The notes beneath the pieces were generated by a model. That model made no database searches. It worked only from the letters and a program-made list of their open reading frames with translations, and was not told the DNA's origin. A stretch of 64,000 bases of DNA from Carettochelys insculpta. Lineage: Eukaryota; Chordata; Testudines; Carettochelyidae. Of the stretch, positions 28,801 through 43,800 are shown one piece after another (position 1 is the first letter of the stretch; each line of letters starts with the position of its first letter). Both the position numbers and the translations under genes were made by a program. The stretch lies in assembly GCF_033958435.1 (NCBI RefSeq), contig NC_134138.1:184981298-185045297 (forward strand), in the 5' to 3' direction.

Positions 28801-31800
28801 TTTGTGCCATTCTGCAGTGACAGTTACAGGCCTATGAAGGTTGCTAATTGAGGCTCAGTCTACATTATTACGTATAAACTATTTTCAGCTCTGGCCATAG
28901 CCAAAAATGACTGCAACATGCTTTGTGCTCATACAATACTGTTGCAGATGCCGCATTCAGAAAGCATGCTAATAATTTGCTAAAAAAAGTAGATTATATT
29001 TAAATAATCCCTGTCCATAGCTCTTGTTGCTAAAACTGTACTTACTACACTCAAACTGGAAAACAGTTGCTAAAACTGTACATACTACACTCAAACTGGA
29101 AAACAGCTAGGAAATGTTTGTCCAGAAACGTTCTGGAAGGAAGTGTACTTGTCATCTGTTTTCCAACAGGTCTTGCAGTTAGTACAGTTTTACTCCACCT
29201 GTCTAGAGGCTTTAGTGTTAAGTCCCATCAACACTGAAGAAAATACCAGGTATGGGGAGTCGTTTACATCATATTAGTATTTTAACTCATTTCAAACCTA
29301 ACGTATCTGAGTACCATGTACAAAGATCTGAGGCAGAAAAGGGCAACTAAAATGAATAAGGGCTTGGAACAGGTCCCGTATGAGGAGAGGCTAAAAAGAT
29401 TGGGACTTTTCAATTTAGAAAAGAGGAGACTGAGGGGGGACATGATAGAGGTATACAAAATTATGACAGGTGTGGAGAGGGTGAATAAGGAGACGTTATT
29501 ACTCGTGCCCGTAATACAAGAACTAGAGGACACCAAATGAAATTAATGGGTAGAAGGTTTAAAACTAATAAAAGAAAATTCTTCTTCACTCAGCACATAG
29601 TTAACCTGTGGAACTTCTTGCCAGAGGAGACTGTGAAGGCTAGGACTATAACAGAATTTAAGAAAGAGCTAGATAAATTGATGGAGGTTAGGTCCATGAA
29701 AGGCCGTTAGCCAAGGGTAGGAATGGTATCCCTGGCCTCTGATTGTCAGAGGCTGGAGATGGATGGTGGGACACAAATCGCTTGATCATTGTCTTCGGTC
29801 CACCCCCTCTGGGGCACCTGGCACTGGCCACTGTCGGCAGACAGACTACTGGGCTGAATGGACCTTTGGTCTGACCCAGTATGGCTGTTCTTATGTTCTT
29901 AAGAGGCCTCTCTTCAAGAGAACACCTGATCATTTTCTTAACTTTTAATTTAGGCACATTTGAACCCCACTGAATCAGGCCTTAAGGTAGGTTGTTGATA
30001 TGTTTACATTGGAAAAGCTACAGCAGCATGGCCACAGAGACTCAGTATGTTCTGTGCCACAACATTATTTTCTGCATAGTGCTCTTCAGTGAATTATAGC
30101 CCAATGAGCATCAAGAAGAGTCTCTCATTTTTGAGAAGTCCCAAGAGGAAAATATGTGTTTAAATGTTATTGGATTTTAGGAAGAGGCTGTAGCAAAAGC
30201 TTGAGATTGATAAAATCCCAAAGATTAGCTGTACTCTGGGGAAGGTATTTAACAAAAACTTTCCAAAGACAACATGACTGTGAGCATAATGACATAAAGT
30301 AAATAATGGTCTTAAAATTTACTGCGTGATAGTGGTGGTGAAGAGGGAGGAAAGGATACATTTTAATTCTTAGACCATCCTGACTTGTTGCTCTGATGCT
30401 GAGTAATAGTAAGAATGGTTTGGTTTGTTTCTCCAGATAATATCTGAATAAGCTTTCATATATTAAGTCATTAAGCTCCAGCTATTCATTTTGTTGCATC
30501 TAGTACATGCCCTATTTCCATTAAATTTTATTAATGCATATTTTTCAGAGGCTAAAAAAAATTTAAATTTATGGGCTGACCATATATCCTTTTTAAGCAG
30601 GAGACTGTCACAGCAGGTGAAAAGGAGACAACTGGAATGGCTGAGGAGGAGAGTAAGGTAAATATAATCAACTGTAGGAGGGTATGTGTTCTTTAATATC
30701 TCAAGAAAAAGATCAGAGTTCTGTGTGGTGAATATTTTGTTTCCATGTTATCAATAGACAGACCAATACAATACGTGATGGCTAGAACACCTCGCATTTC
30801 AACTGAGGCCTGTTTTAGAACCTGTCTATTGCAATAGTATATTGTCATAAATATTGTAGGACAGGGAACAATGTGCTAGAAGGTGAGAGAATGTTGTTTC
30901 TTTTGACATTAAGAATGAACTGAAATTATGCTGCCATGGAGTCTGAATGGCTTAAACACTTCCTGTGGATATATTTGTCTGGATATAGTTTCTTTTTAAA
31001 AATATCTTTCATTCATCATGCCATTTTTTCCTAGCATGATAAGTCTTAAACTGAAATAAAAATTAGAATATAATTCTTAAAATTTTATTTCTAAAACAAA
31101 AATGGGGCAATTCATTATATATGGTTCAAAAAAATTTAAAACAACTACAAAGTTCAAGGAAGTATCCAATTTCACTTCGGCTACGTCTACACTTGCAATT
31201 TTTTTCAAAAAAGCTAGGGCTTTTTTGAAAAAATCGTATGGATTCTGCATTCTTTCAATATTAAATTGGAAGAACATGGCACTTTTCCAATGTCCCTCTT
31301 CTGCTCCTGGATGAGGAAGGGTGCCTTTTTCCAAAAGATTCTTTTGGGGGAAAAAATGTATGTGGGTGCCCTGGGGGCCCTTTCTTTCAAGAGAGTAGTC
31401 CTCATGGTGCCAGATTTTTCAATCTGCAGCATTTCCTGGCCTGTTCTTTCAAAAGAGTGCCTGGGGTGTGGCCGCTCTCTGTCGAAAGAGTTGATGCATT
31501 GTTTGATCTACTTTTTTGTGTGTGGTCATGATATTTCAAAACAAGTTTTTTCAAAGGATCTCTGTAGTGTAGACGTAGCCTTTGACACCAGATACCTTCT
31601 GAGAGCCTGTTTGTTTTATGTTATGTTACCATATGGGTGTGAAAACATATACTGTTTATTTTATATCCTCTGCTTACTGAAGTGCAACCTTGACCATGCA
31701 TTTTGAAATATGATTAGAATAATGCAAGAGGATTTCATTACTAGTGACTGGAAATTACATTCAGAAAAAGGATTGAAAAATAAAGAAAGTGTAACTTCTG

Positions 31801-34800
31801 GTGACTAATCAATTTGGGTCCAATCCTGCCAGGTGCTAATTACTTTCTTTCTTTTTTTTTTTAAATAAGTTTTTGCTTACTGGTATATAGGTATTTATTA
31901 AAACATCACAGATGAATTTACTACTCATTCTGGTTTTGAATGATAATTCCAGTGGGCCAAGTTCTGCTCTGTTATGCTGATACAAATTTGGAGTAAAATG
32001 CCCCACTTCCAGCAGCTGATACGGAGGTGTGAACGCCTACAGAGTAGAAACTGTTCAATCCTAAATAGCCAACTACAAAAGGAAAGACTGGGAGCGGCTA
32101 GCCAACTACAAAAGCAGTTTCTCCACTCTTGGTGTTCACACCTCCACATTAGCTGCTGGAAGTGAGAGACACCCACCCTGACTGACTTGACCTCATCAGC
32201 TCTAGCCTTCCTCTTGATTGGCACTTCCCTCTTTTCATGTGCCTGTATATTTATACCTGGCCTCTGGAATGTTCTCTCTATGCATGTGATGAAGTGGGTC
32301 TTTGCCCACAAAAGCTTATGCTCCAATAAATCTGTGAGTCTATAAGGTGCCACAGGACATCAGACTGGCTATGATCAACCATAACTATGAAGCAGATATC
32401 TGATGTGAGACTACAACGATTATCAGATTGTTAATCACCAAAGCCAGTTCTGTTAAATGCAACTTGACAGATGCAGTAGTGGAAAGGAAAGAGAACCATT
32501 TTTAACTCCAGCTTCACTATGCCATGATACATTAGAAATAACGTAATAAAGATGCTTGGATTCGGAGAATGCCTTTTCTATTGTTCCAGCCCCCAAAACA
32601 GATAACAGTAGTTGGGGAGAGGCATCCATTCATGTTCCCATGGACAGCCTCTATTGCTGTGCTCCTGTGGAGCTGCAGTACTGTTGAACATGGCCATTCT
32701 CCAGCAGAACTGATGCATAAAATGCAGTGCAGACCCAGCCTTCCTTCTCATAGAGGCAGGTCCGCAGCAGTGCAGCTTTAAGGAATGAGCCATCAAGCTC
32801 TGCTCTAAAACTTTTTAAATTACAAAATATGTTTCATATCCCAGCACAGAGCCATCAGACTATGCAGCAGCATGCCTTTAAACTGTTTGTAATTTTGCTC
32901 ATGCTCTAGAAGACCTTCCCTGCAGAAGTAACTTTTGTGTACGCCCCTGAAAATATATAAAATGAAGCATCATAACAGGTGTTTTCCACCTTTCACAATC
33001 AGGTGCAGAATAGCAGCTAAGGACCTATTTTCTCTTTGCTTATGGTTACACTAGAGAGCTTTATTGACAAAACTTGTGGAATGTTTATACAAAAAGGTTT
33101 GTCAACAGTGTATCAACAAAACCCGGCACTTTCACTGGCAGTGTTCTGTCTCAAAACTTTGAGGCATAATGCTGCTGTTGACAGATTTCTATCAACAAAA
33201 CAGCTGTATAAATGCCGGCCGGGGATTCTCTCAACAGACAGGGCATCCACAACAATGGACAGCCCTGTCTGCTGTGTTTCCAGGTGCCTGTTTTGTCTAG
33301 AGAGCAGCCAGGCAGTCCAGCTACTCTGTCGACAGAGCAGAGTGATCTCCCAGTTTGCTTTTGTGTGTACACACGACCTGTTGGCAGCAGTTTTGTCAGG
33401 AAATCTCTGCTGATGTGACTTCTGTTGCCAGAGCGCCGTAGTGTAACCGTAGCGTTTGTGTTTACTTTGACGTGACTAGATATAAACATAAAAGACTGGA
33501 GTGAAGTTGGTGAATAGTTGATGTTGAGAATGATGGAAGTGGCTGAATGGTTTCCACTCTCTGTTGGCTGTAGATGGCAGCTGTAGCTGAAGTTGTTGAA
33601 GCTGAAGCTGTAGTTGAAAGTGCTGTTATAACTGCAGCCAGTGAAGATGCTGCAGCAGCTGACAGTGAAATTGCAGATGAAAGTGACGAACCTGAAACAG
33701 AAGGGAAAGAGGCAGAGGCATCTCAGGTAAGACTTTATTGGATGCTTTCTGAAACACGGCAAGAACAATATTGGAATGTTTGTGTCTCCTGCCCGGAGCT
33801 ATCGTCTGTCCATATGGGGCCACTTTCCATATTCAGTGACACAGGTGTAAACTAGCACTGCTCACTTCAGTGGTGCTATGTCAACATGTGCCAGCTGGGA
33901 ATCTGGCCAGGGTGCCAAAAATCATTTCTGATGAGTGTCCAATTGATAGATACCCTCTCTGGTGTGTTCTGGGGATCAGGTCAGACACAGTTAATCCTAA
34001 AGATAGTCCATTCCATTAGCTATAAATCTGGAGAGCAGTCACTTGATAAACAGTGCTTTCAGGCTCTTCAAATGTGGGTGTTTTTAGTTTGTTTTGTCTA
34101 ACTGATTTTTTTCAGTGCTAAATAAGAGCAAGTGCACTGGTGGTCAGAGATGCTGAGCACATTTAATTCCTACTGAAGTCAATAGAAGTGGTAAATGGGC
34201 CTAATTCCAGTTGATTCCCAGTGAGAGTTAGGTACCCAGCTGCCCTTTGTATCTGTGAAAATCTGCCCCATCCCTTGCCCCAGCACCTCTAAAAGTCAGA
34301 CCTTAAATAATTCCATGTAACCCTAGAAGAAATAAACTACAAGGATATTTGTGTGTGTGGTCAGGCTGGCTTCTGGCTTTCCAGCAGCTGGAGCCCAAAA
34401 GAAATGACCACAAGTGGTACTCTGAGAAGTCTCCATATCAAAGATTTCCATATCCTGATTACCTTAGGCTCTTCATATCTGTTTGTTTTAAATCACCCTA
34501 TTGTTATCTCTCTTCTTTGAGTGTAATCTTTTCAGGTTGTAGTTTGCTTTTTTTGTTATGTGCTTATGTAATACCTCACACAATGAAGTTGGGCATTCTG
34601 GGTGCTACCATGGTACAAATAATTAATAATTCAAAAATCAGAACAGTCCTTGACCCATCAATAAAATTTTCTCTTGATTTGGGGGCTGGGGTATTTTTTT
34701 TAAATGAGCAATTGTCTGGTCATCCTCACCGTCTACCTACATCCCCACAGCGGGGTAGGAGAAGAGGTACAAACTAAGATTTGGGGAGCTTCTCCCACAC

Positions 34801-37800
34801 CCGCACATTAATGAACAATGTTGCAGCATTCCCTTGAGCACCAGACTGAATTGGTTATGTTGGCTAGGTGAATAACTGGACAATGGGCCCTTTCGAGGGC
34901 CCTAAAGCGCTGCATAAAACCCTGTCTGAGATCCTTAAATTAACTTGATTGTATTGGGCTTCATATGGCTTCTTCTCTCATTTACGTTGGTGTCAATGAG
35001 GAGAAATTTCCCTGAAGTCAATGGATTTTAAATGGTGTTTAAAACTACTGCAGTGCCTGATTTTGATCTCTCACAGGGTTTACATTGGTGTTACTCCACT
35101 GACACTAGTGGAGTTACTTCTGATTTACGGCAGTGGTGTGGCCTGATCCAAAGTGCCCTGAAGCTAATGGATGTCCTCCCACTGATGTCAGTAGATACTG
35201 GACAGGGGCCTCACTGAGAACAGAATAAGGGGTGGAGCATTTTATCACCTACCATGACAACAGTCACAGTTCATTGGTAGAACTGAGGTGGAGGAATGGA
35301 AACTAGGGGTCACAAAGTAATGATCCCCTGCTGCTCTAGCATAGCTCTTGTCAATGAGAAGATCAGCTGTGCATGAGAGGAAAAAAAACCAAACATTTAC
35401 ATTGTCTCTTATAAAACAGAGAAGCCAGTAAATAAAGCTTTGTTCCATACACTGGAGACAAAATCTCTCTCAAAACATTTTTCTTTGTGTTTTCCAGGAG
35501 AAAATCAGCAACATCCCTTCACTAGTAATAGAGCCAGCATCGAACAACGAAGGCGAGGGAGAGGAACATGAAGTCAGAGTGAGTGAATTGGAAGACGTTG
35601 TACAAGACATTGGCACACAGGGCATTGCTATTGATGCCAGTGAAACTTCACAGATTGTAAGTGAGCAGAAAACCATTGAGGAAATCCAGACTACATCCTC
35701 TGAAGAACAGCCTGTGTCAACGGATGCAGCCCATGGAATGCCACCTGGCTTTCTCTTTAAGGTCAGCTTGAGTATTTAGTCACTCCAATTTTAAACATTC
35801 TTTCAAACTTCGCATCAAATGAAGTCCAAGTATGCATATCCAGGGACACAGTTCATTTAGGCTCACAGTTTTCTGGCTAACTGGCAAAAATGTCAAGCTT
35901 TTTATTATTTTTTATTATTATTATTTCCTCCATAAAGGGTGAAATAACATTTTACTTGTATAGGTTGAACCTCTCTAATCCAGCACTCTCTGGTCTGGCA
36001 ACATCTGTGGTCTGGCATGATTTTAGTTAGCCAAATGTCCACTTATCATGCGTGTGGCTAAGTTTCCTGTGGTCCCATAAAGTATATTTACACCCACCAG
36101 TCCTGGCTCTCTGTGTTCTGTGCAGTTATTTTGCTGTAATTTACCCCTAAATGTCTTCTAAGAGACCAGTAAGCAGTGGGAGTGGTAGTAACGCTGCTCG
36201 ACAATACTGACCTCCTGTGGTCTGGCAAATTCTCTGGTTCAGCACTGGTCAGGTTCTAAGGGTTACCAGACTAGACAGGTTCAACATGTACTATTGTTTA
36301 TGTGCAAACATGATTCATGTACAATTATGCCTTTTGATCAAATGTGAAAGTACTAGTCAGAATAGTAAAAATGTGTTAATGTGTTGGATACAGCAGGTTA
36401 TATTAGATGATCAAATGATCTTTTCTGGCCTTAAAATCTACCAGTGCAATCATGACTCCATTGAGATTAATGAGACTTTTGCAATTGACTTCAATGGAAC
36501 CAATATGTCACATATTAGAGTGGCTTTTAAAGTGATCATGTTGAAAAAGCACTATATTTCAATGGACAGGTCTGAGAAATTCTACCATGTTTGTTGGCTG
36601 ACAAGAATCTTTTGTATATCCTAGTTCCCAGGTAGCTGATATTTCTTATTTCAGAATGATTGACCAAGCTGAGTAAAGAGGAATGAAGTTCATGTGCTTT
36701 GTATTATAATTGGATAGTTCGGTCTAGCATGTCCCATAGCAAGCCCTTGGTATGCCCATTTACTTTGGACTGATTTTTTTGGTGGTGGTGGTGGTGTTGG
36801 GGTTTTTTTTTTTTTGGTTGGTTGGTGGGTTGGGTTTTTTTTTTTTGGGTTTTTTAAAGTTTGCCAAGAACATTTGTCCATGAGAACAGAAAAACAAAAG
36901 TAACAGGTCAGAGTGAGATTTCATGTGATTGTGACTTAGAGGAACACTGTCCATTTGTCTTATTTTTCATCAGATTTTCATGAGTTACAGGAGAATACAC
37001 ATCTACGCATACCTTGCTTTGTTGCTGATTTTCTTGGGCTGTTGCAGTGATGACATGGGATTAGTTGCCATCAAGGAAACTGGAATAGGGTATCTAGTTA
37101 TGGAAATAGAATTATTTAGCTAATGTGATCTGCTTGCAGAGCCAAAACTGTACAGTTGTCAATAATTACTAAATTAAGTGAGAAAACCCTCTTTAGCAGC
37201 TTTTAAAGCCAGGCTTGACAAGGCCCTGGCTGGAATGATTTAGTTGGAGTTGGCCCTGTTTTGTGCAGGAGGTTGGACTAGTTGGCCACCTGAGGTCTCT
37301 TCCAACTCAAATCTTCTATGGTTCTATATCACAGATCGAGCCCTACTAAATTCCTCGTCCATTATGGCAAATTTAACTTGTTGGAGGTTTACATATGAAA
37401 TTTCAGGATAGTCGAACCCCAGGGCTGGGGTCCTGATCCAAAGAGAGAGTATTGTAAGGGGATCCCACTTCTGTTCTATGGTCAACCTGGACTGTCCTTC
37501 CCCAGCCCAGCTAAAGCTAGGAGCCCCTTTGATGGGGCACTCCCAGCAGCCCAAGGAGGATCTCACACACTTCTACAAACTTCCTCCAGCTGCAGGAACC
37601 TCTGGAGCTGCTGCCCAGTGCTGGAGAGCACCCTGCATCAGGGGAGACACCCAGTGGTGGGTCTGGTCACCCAGAGCAGCTCTTCAGGGGAGGAACAAGT
37701 TCTGTCCCTTCTCTAGCCAGTCACTGATAAGACCCCCACATAGTGCCCCAGCAAAGGAAACATGGGGAATGGCCATGCAAGTGGTTAGGCTTTAATCATA

Positions 37801-40800
37801 AACCTAATTACCAGCCCTAAAGAGCACTTCCAGTCCACACTGCAGGATTCCCATTGCCCACACCTTTAACTGGCCCCTGGAATTATACCCTATTCCTCAC
37901 AGGGAGGATTGTTTCAGGAAGATGATTACTTCAGGAATGAGATCAAAAGCGCAGAACCACAAATCTCACTAGGGTATTAGTATCACTCTCTAAGCCCCTA
38001 CTCAGTTCAGCTCAGAGGGTCACCAAATCCTTTCCCCCCCCCCACTTCCTTGAGAACGCCTCCACAGGGGCATTCTGTGAATGAGGCCAGCAGGATTTGC
38101 CCAAGCAGCAGTACTCATGTCCTGCTACCGCATCGCTGATCCTCCAGATCCTGTGAGCTAGAGTTGAGGTTACCCACATATAGCACGTGAGCCAGCAGGG
38201 TTCAGAAAAGATAGAAGTACCATACAGCAGGTATTGGCACTAAGACTGATAGCAGAGAAAGCCTAACGAAAGAACAAAAATGTATACACTTGCTTCATTG
38301 ATTTTGAAAAGGCATTTGACAATATAGATCAGAAAGTGACTTGGGCAGTGTTGGAGTCATACGGAGTGGATAGCAGACTAATACGGTTGTTGAAAGATGT
38401 CAATGATAATGCAGAGACAGCAGTGAGCATGCTGGAAGTTGGGAAGTTGGTTTAAAATAAGTAGAGGTATGAGACAAGGAGATCCAATATCGCCAAGTAT
38501 CTTCATCGCACATCTGGAGAGAGCGGTGGACAAGATCAAGGAAGAGGTAGAAGGGATATCTGTGCACAGGAAAACAATTAACCACTTGAGGTTCGCGGAT
38601 GATATAGTTATCGTTGAGGAAGATGAGGAGAAGCTAGTGAAAATGGTGTGGGTGTTAAATGAAGAAGGGAAGCGGTATGGACTGATTATGAACATCGATA
38701 AAACAAAAACAATTGTATTTGGAGATTAGGAAATGTGACGGAAGATCAATGTGGATGGTATTGAACTGAAAAATGTAGAAAAGTTCACATATCTGGGGAG
38801 CTACATAATGTATGATGTAGACTGTAAGAAGGAAATAGCAACTAGAATAGTGAAAGCAAGAGCAAGTTTGAAGGCGATGGATAAGATCTGGAAAAGCAAA
38901 GCAATTAGCTTAAGAATGAAGCAGGGCATTTTGAAAACATGTATTGAGCAGCATGTTGTGTGGATGCGAGACAGGTGATAATGAAAGATTCGAAGAGAAG
39001 GATATTGGCGTTTGAAAGGAGTTGTTATAGAAAGATTCTGAGAATAGGATGGATGCAGAAGGTCACCAAGGAGGAATTATATAGGAAGATACAGCCTAAA
39101 GAGAACCTGCTGCAGAAGGTTATAAAATGGAAGCTACAACTACTTGGACATATTTGCATAATGAACGACGAATGAAAAATCAAGACCCTGGTATTCGGCA
39201 TAATGGATGGTTCAAAGAGGAGAGGCAGACCCCACAGAGAATGGATAGATGATGTAGTAGATTGGTACAGAGCTAGTCTACAGAAACTAAGCCAGTCTGC
39301 ACTGGAGAGGGGAAGATGGAAGGAAATAGTGAGAGAGGCAAACACCAAGGGGTGCAGAGCCCACGGTTATTGATGATGATGATGATGACCTGTCACTGAG
39401 GGAAGAAATTAATAGTTAACATCATATGTATATTTCTTCATGAAAGAGAATAAAAATGTGTAACTTCTACTAATCCTTTTGTGTGTGTGCTTAATGTATG
39501 TGCCCTGGTATCAGGAATGGCATGGCAGTGTGAAAGCCCAGTACAGGTGCACATTGCTAAACCTGAGTTGAGAGAGAAAGTTTTTCTACTTCATTTTTCT
39601 TCATACTTTCCCTACATGACATTACCCCCGGTTTGTATTGTGTTTCCTTCAGGTTGAAGCGCTACATGATTTTGAAGCAGCTAATACTGATGAGCTTAAT
39701 TTAAAACGAGGTGATATAGTACTAGTAATCCTTTCGGAGGCCACAGCTGACCAGGTAAACAACTGATGAATCATTTCTTTTGCCATTTTTCTTCTCTTAG
39801 AGGTACTTAGAATAAGAAATAAGGAAATAAGAAATGCAGTCATTTAAATGTTAGTTAGTTTTAGTCTCAATATGTTCTGGCCTCATACTTCATTTTCATC
39901 TAAGATTAAAAGGGAATCCTGAAAATGTAGTGTATCTGTTGATGGTAGAATCAAGGACCACCATCCTTCATCAAAGACCAACATTCTTCTACATTTCATT
40001 TAGCTGCTTTAAATCATGGTTTTATTTCTCACTCTTTATCACTCACACACACAGAATAGATATAAACATGCAAATAGTGCCTCAGGTCACTGAAACAACA
40101 CATTTTAACATTTCAGCAGAATTGATTGTATGGTAGTCTAATCTTTGGAGCTTACACCTATAAGCCGTGTCTACACGTGCCCCTCCCCTTCAGAAGGGGC
40201 ATGTTAATGAGGCACTTTGGAAGAGGTTAATGAGGCGCTGCATGCCTATTCAGTACCTCATTATCATAATGACTGCAAGTTGCACTTCAGAAGCGCTGCT
40301 TTCAAAATGCAGACTGGCTGTATAGACACGGGCACTTCGAAATAAACCTCACACTTTGAAATTCCCTTATTCAAATTAGGCCAATGAACATATGCTCGCA
40401 CATTATATAAACCTACCACCAAATTATGTGTCATAACTGTAGCTTGAAACTCTGCCCTCTAAAAGTCTAAATCTCCAACAGTACTAATTTCTACTAATCC
40501 TGCAGTTCCTTATCGAGGTAAAGTACCTGAAACCTTCAGCCAAACCTCCAGTGGTGTAGACTGCGGTAGATCAAGTCCCCCCAAAAGTGTTCCTAGTGTT
40601 GATAAAGATTGACCACAGAGCTTTAGTTTTGTTAGAATATGCGAAGATGTTTTAATTATATTTAAATGTGAAACATGCAGAAGTTAAAAAAATGGTTTTT
40701 AGATAGAACACACACTTTTATACTTTAAAGGCATGTTGATATTACCCATGGATCGACATTCCAGAGATTGATCTTCTGAGGTTCAATGTAGTGTGCCTAC

Positions 40801-43800
40801 TAGTGACATGCTAAAATAAATGTTGAGGGTGCTCCTGTTGACAGTGTGACTCCTCACACTTGAGTAAGGAGTAAGAGACGTCAATGGGAGTATTTCTCCC
40901 ATCGACCTCCCACTGTGGGGGTGATGCCAAAGTTTGAGTCAAGGTACATCAATTAGCATAGCTAGAGTTGTGCATTTTAATTCAAACTTATCCCATACTA
41001 TAGGCCTGGCCTAAATTTTGGCCTTATTTAATGCCCTCCAAAGTCAATGAAAAGACATAACTCCACGTCACAATTTATTTGAACAAAAAGCATTCTTCCT
41101 GTTTGCTAAAAACAGGAATCTACTCCTTCTCCTATAAGCAGTGGAGAAATGATTTTACCTTTTCAAACAGTCCAAGGAGAAGGTCCTTCAGCTAGTTTAT
41201 CCAGCTTCTTTTCGCTGTTTAGTTTCTCACTGGTGGGGGAAAATATGAAGAGCATGCCTCTGTTTCTATCATTTTGAGGCCTGATATTGCAAGTATGTAT
41301 TGCTGGGAATACGCCTAACCATTCTGAATAATCATATGGTCTTCTATGGTACTATTCAGAATCCAAAACACTATTCCTGACTGCATATGTTTGAAACATT
41401 GGACTCTCATCACTTTGCTTTTTAAAGTGCTAATGTTATCAAATGATCTCTTGCTTTAAGTGATGAGCAGGATATCTTATCTGCTTTACATTTGTAGTGT
41501 CTTGGACAGCATACTTTTCCGGCATGACCCTACAGTCTTCTTTCAAAGCTAGATTCAAAATGGGGAATACCTTATACTACTTGTAGTTCCATTTATTTAC
41601 ATAGCATTATTTACACTCTAAGGTACTAAATATGAGGATGACAGAATCCAGTGCAAAGTTACTTAAGCCCTTAAGTTCCACTGAAGTCAATGGAAACTAG
41701 GCACTTCAGTACTTCTGAGGGTCTGAGCTACAGGCCTTAGTTCTTTTTTTCTTGGAGTATTAAATTTTAGCTTAGTCTTTTCTAGATAAATATATAAAGG
41801 TACATTATGCTTTTGTTGTTGGCATGTAAATCTCATTAGCATTAATTGGAGTAAATTGCATACTTTGATGGAGAAAATAGACCCTTAATCATGTTTCTGA
41901 ATTCAGAAAGTGCCTAGTCTTATTCAGTGCACATTTGCCCTTCATGTTTAACATCATCATTAATTATTTTTTCCTGCACTAGGGTACTTTTGTAGTACTG
42001 TATTGTTTCTTTTCTATCACAGCTGTTCATTTTTCCTCCTTCAGAAAAGGCCTGGCTAAATCTGTATTTCTTGTATATTTGGTAGGATAAAATCAGAGGT
42101 TCAGATCACATCAAACAAGAACACTTTGTGCCTGTTTGATCTTTGTGACTCCACTTTTTCCTCATATACTTGATCTGAACGGTTTAAGATTCGATCTGAT
42201 CAGCACCTGTTGCTAGCAGGTGTTGCTGCCTTCTGTGATGAGGAAGCTGTCAGTTATGGCTGCCCCTGCTGTCTCAGTCATACCACATGCTTGAAAAATA
42301 TTTTCCTGGTTAAATGTATTCTGATTTATTTCACTGTGGCCCCTAAGTGGTGTGGTTTCAGTGGCACTCCTGACTAGACAGACAGCCTTTCATCAAACTG
42401 AATGAAAACTACTGAATAGTCACCCCCTGCCCCGATTGTCTAGTTATTTTGTGACTGTCTGAATCATATTCTTATAGGTGGTCTCTAATTTGCGGTCTTC
42501 AAGCTGATGGATTCCATTATGAGTGTGCCCACTGGTGCAGCTGCAGTCACTTGGGGGCAAAAATGATTAAATTTAAATGTCCAGCATACAGAAGTTTGCA
42601 TGTGCAGAGCAGGCACTTCAAGCCCATTGTGGAAGTAGCCCTACATCAGAAGTGCCAAATGTTAACGCCCAAAAAACTCCACTTCGTTGCCAGCTAACCT
42701 TGTAGGCACTTTCATGTCTGTCGGTTAAAGGTCCCAGGGGGTGTACGTTTCTGGTTGTGTGCACAGCTACCTGGCAATCACTGATTAATCCCCTTTGCCA
42801 GACTCTCACCTGAAGATCCTGAGTTGGTGGATTTGCTCAGAGACACCCCTTGAGCACCCCCCCGCCCCAAGCATGCGTTTAGTCACATGGACCCTGTACA
42901 AAGCACAGCAGAAGAATGATGTCCTCTTCTAGCCTTGTGAGTAGAGTAGTCCCACACACTATGGAAAAGTCCCATTCAGTTCTCACCTGCCCTCCTCTGA
43001 GGTGGAAAAGGGACTTAAAGCCACATGTCCCACCTGATGTCAGGGGTCAGAGCACTTAGAGTCACTCAGAGGTCCATTAGATATGTATTGGTACAAAGTG
43101 GAACATCTTCAGCAGGAGAGAGGGAAACGCCCCATCCCTCATTCCAGAATATCTGATAGCCAGTGGTTAAAGCATGTTCCTGGCAGGTGGGAGCCTGGGT
43201 TCAAATTCCCATTTCAAATCAAGCAGACGCTTCTCTCCAGTGCCCTTTTTGTAAAAAAGAAAAAAAAAAGCCATTACTCAGCCAACTCCCTCTCCCCCCG
43301 CCCAGCCCATCCAATGGCTGGGGCTGCAGAGTTGCTGGTACTCAGTACTGGCAAGTATCAGCCCCAAAAAAAGCACTGCTTCTCTCACATTCTGGGGGAG
43401 GAGGTCTCTCACCACTAGGCTATAGCTGTGAGACCACCCTTCCTCTCCCTCTCTTTTTTGTGTGACAGTGTGCACAGGGCTTTCATTCCACTAGCACTTC
43501 CTTGGCTATAACTTATGCCACTCAGATGTGCAAAAGCCACCCCTGGGAGTGACATAAGTTACAGCAACCTGTGCACCACTGTGGGCACTTATGTTGGCAG
43601 GAGATGTTCTCCTGCTGCTCAGGGAGGTGAAGTAGTTATGATAAGGGCAGAGCTCATCAGCATAGAGCATTTCCACTAGCAGCACCAGCAGTACAGCTGC
43701 ACCGCTGCAGCCATTCGAGGGTGTAGACTAGCCCCTAGTCCTGTTCTAGGGGTGGGGCGGGGCTTAGGTCACACCTTTTTCCCTGGCATTTTCTATTGGC

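Larger units (their letters stand above)
19364..30600 (+). other. AMPH: AMPH intron, 11.2 kb, repeat-rich
   Basis: This is the largest intron in the window. It carries a CR1 3' end, a tRNA-derived SINE, two palindromic SINE-like elements, two other foldback elements, a GC-rich tract near 26500-26850 and a second CR1 3' end. No exon was recognised. Confidence 0.75.
30658..33573 (+). other. AMPH: AMPH intron, 2.9 kb
   Basis: Contains two MITE-like elements and one palindromic SINE-like element. No other exon was recognised. Confidence 0.75.
35762..39652 (+). other. AMPH: AMPH intron, 3.9 kb
   Basis: Contains a foldback element, a G/T-rich low-complexity tract (36770-36860), a CR1 3' end and a decayed LINE. 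No exon was recognised. Confidence 0.75.

Noticed and set aside
33574..33855. A separate small gene starting with ATG at 33574
   Set aside because: A good acceptor ends at 33573 and a donor follows at 33727; the phase and composition fit an internal AMPH exon, and the Met is internal.
38439..39175. A host gene with reverse-transcriptase similarity
   Set aside because: Frameshifts, several stops and a microsatellite tail, plus a second truncated copy at 54480, show a dead LINE.
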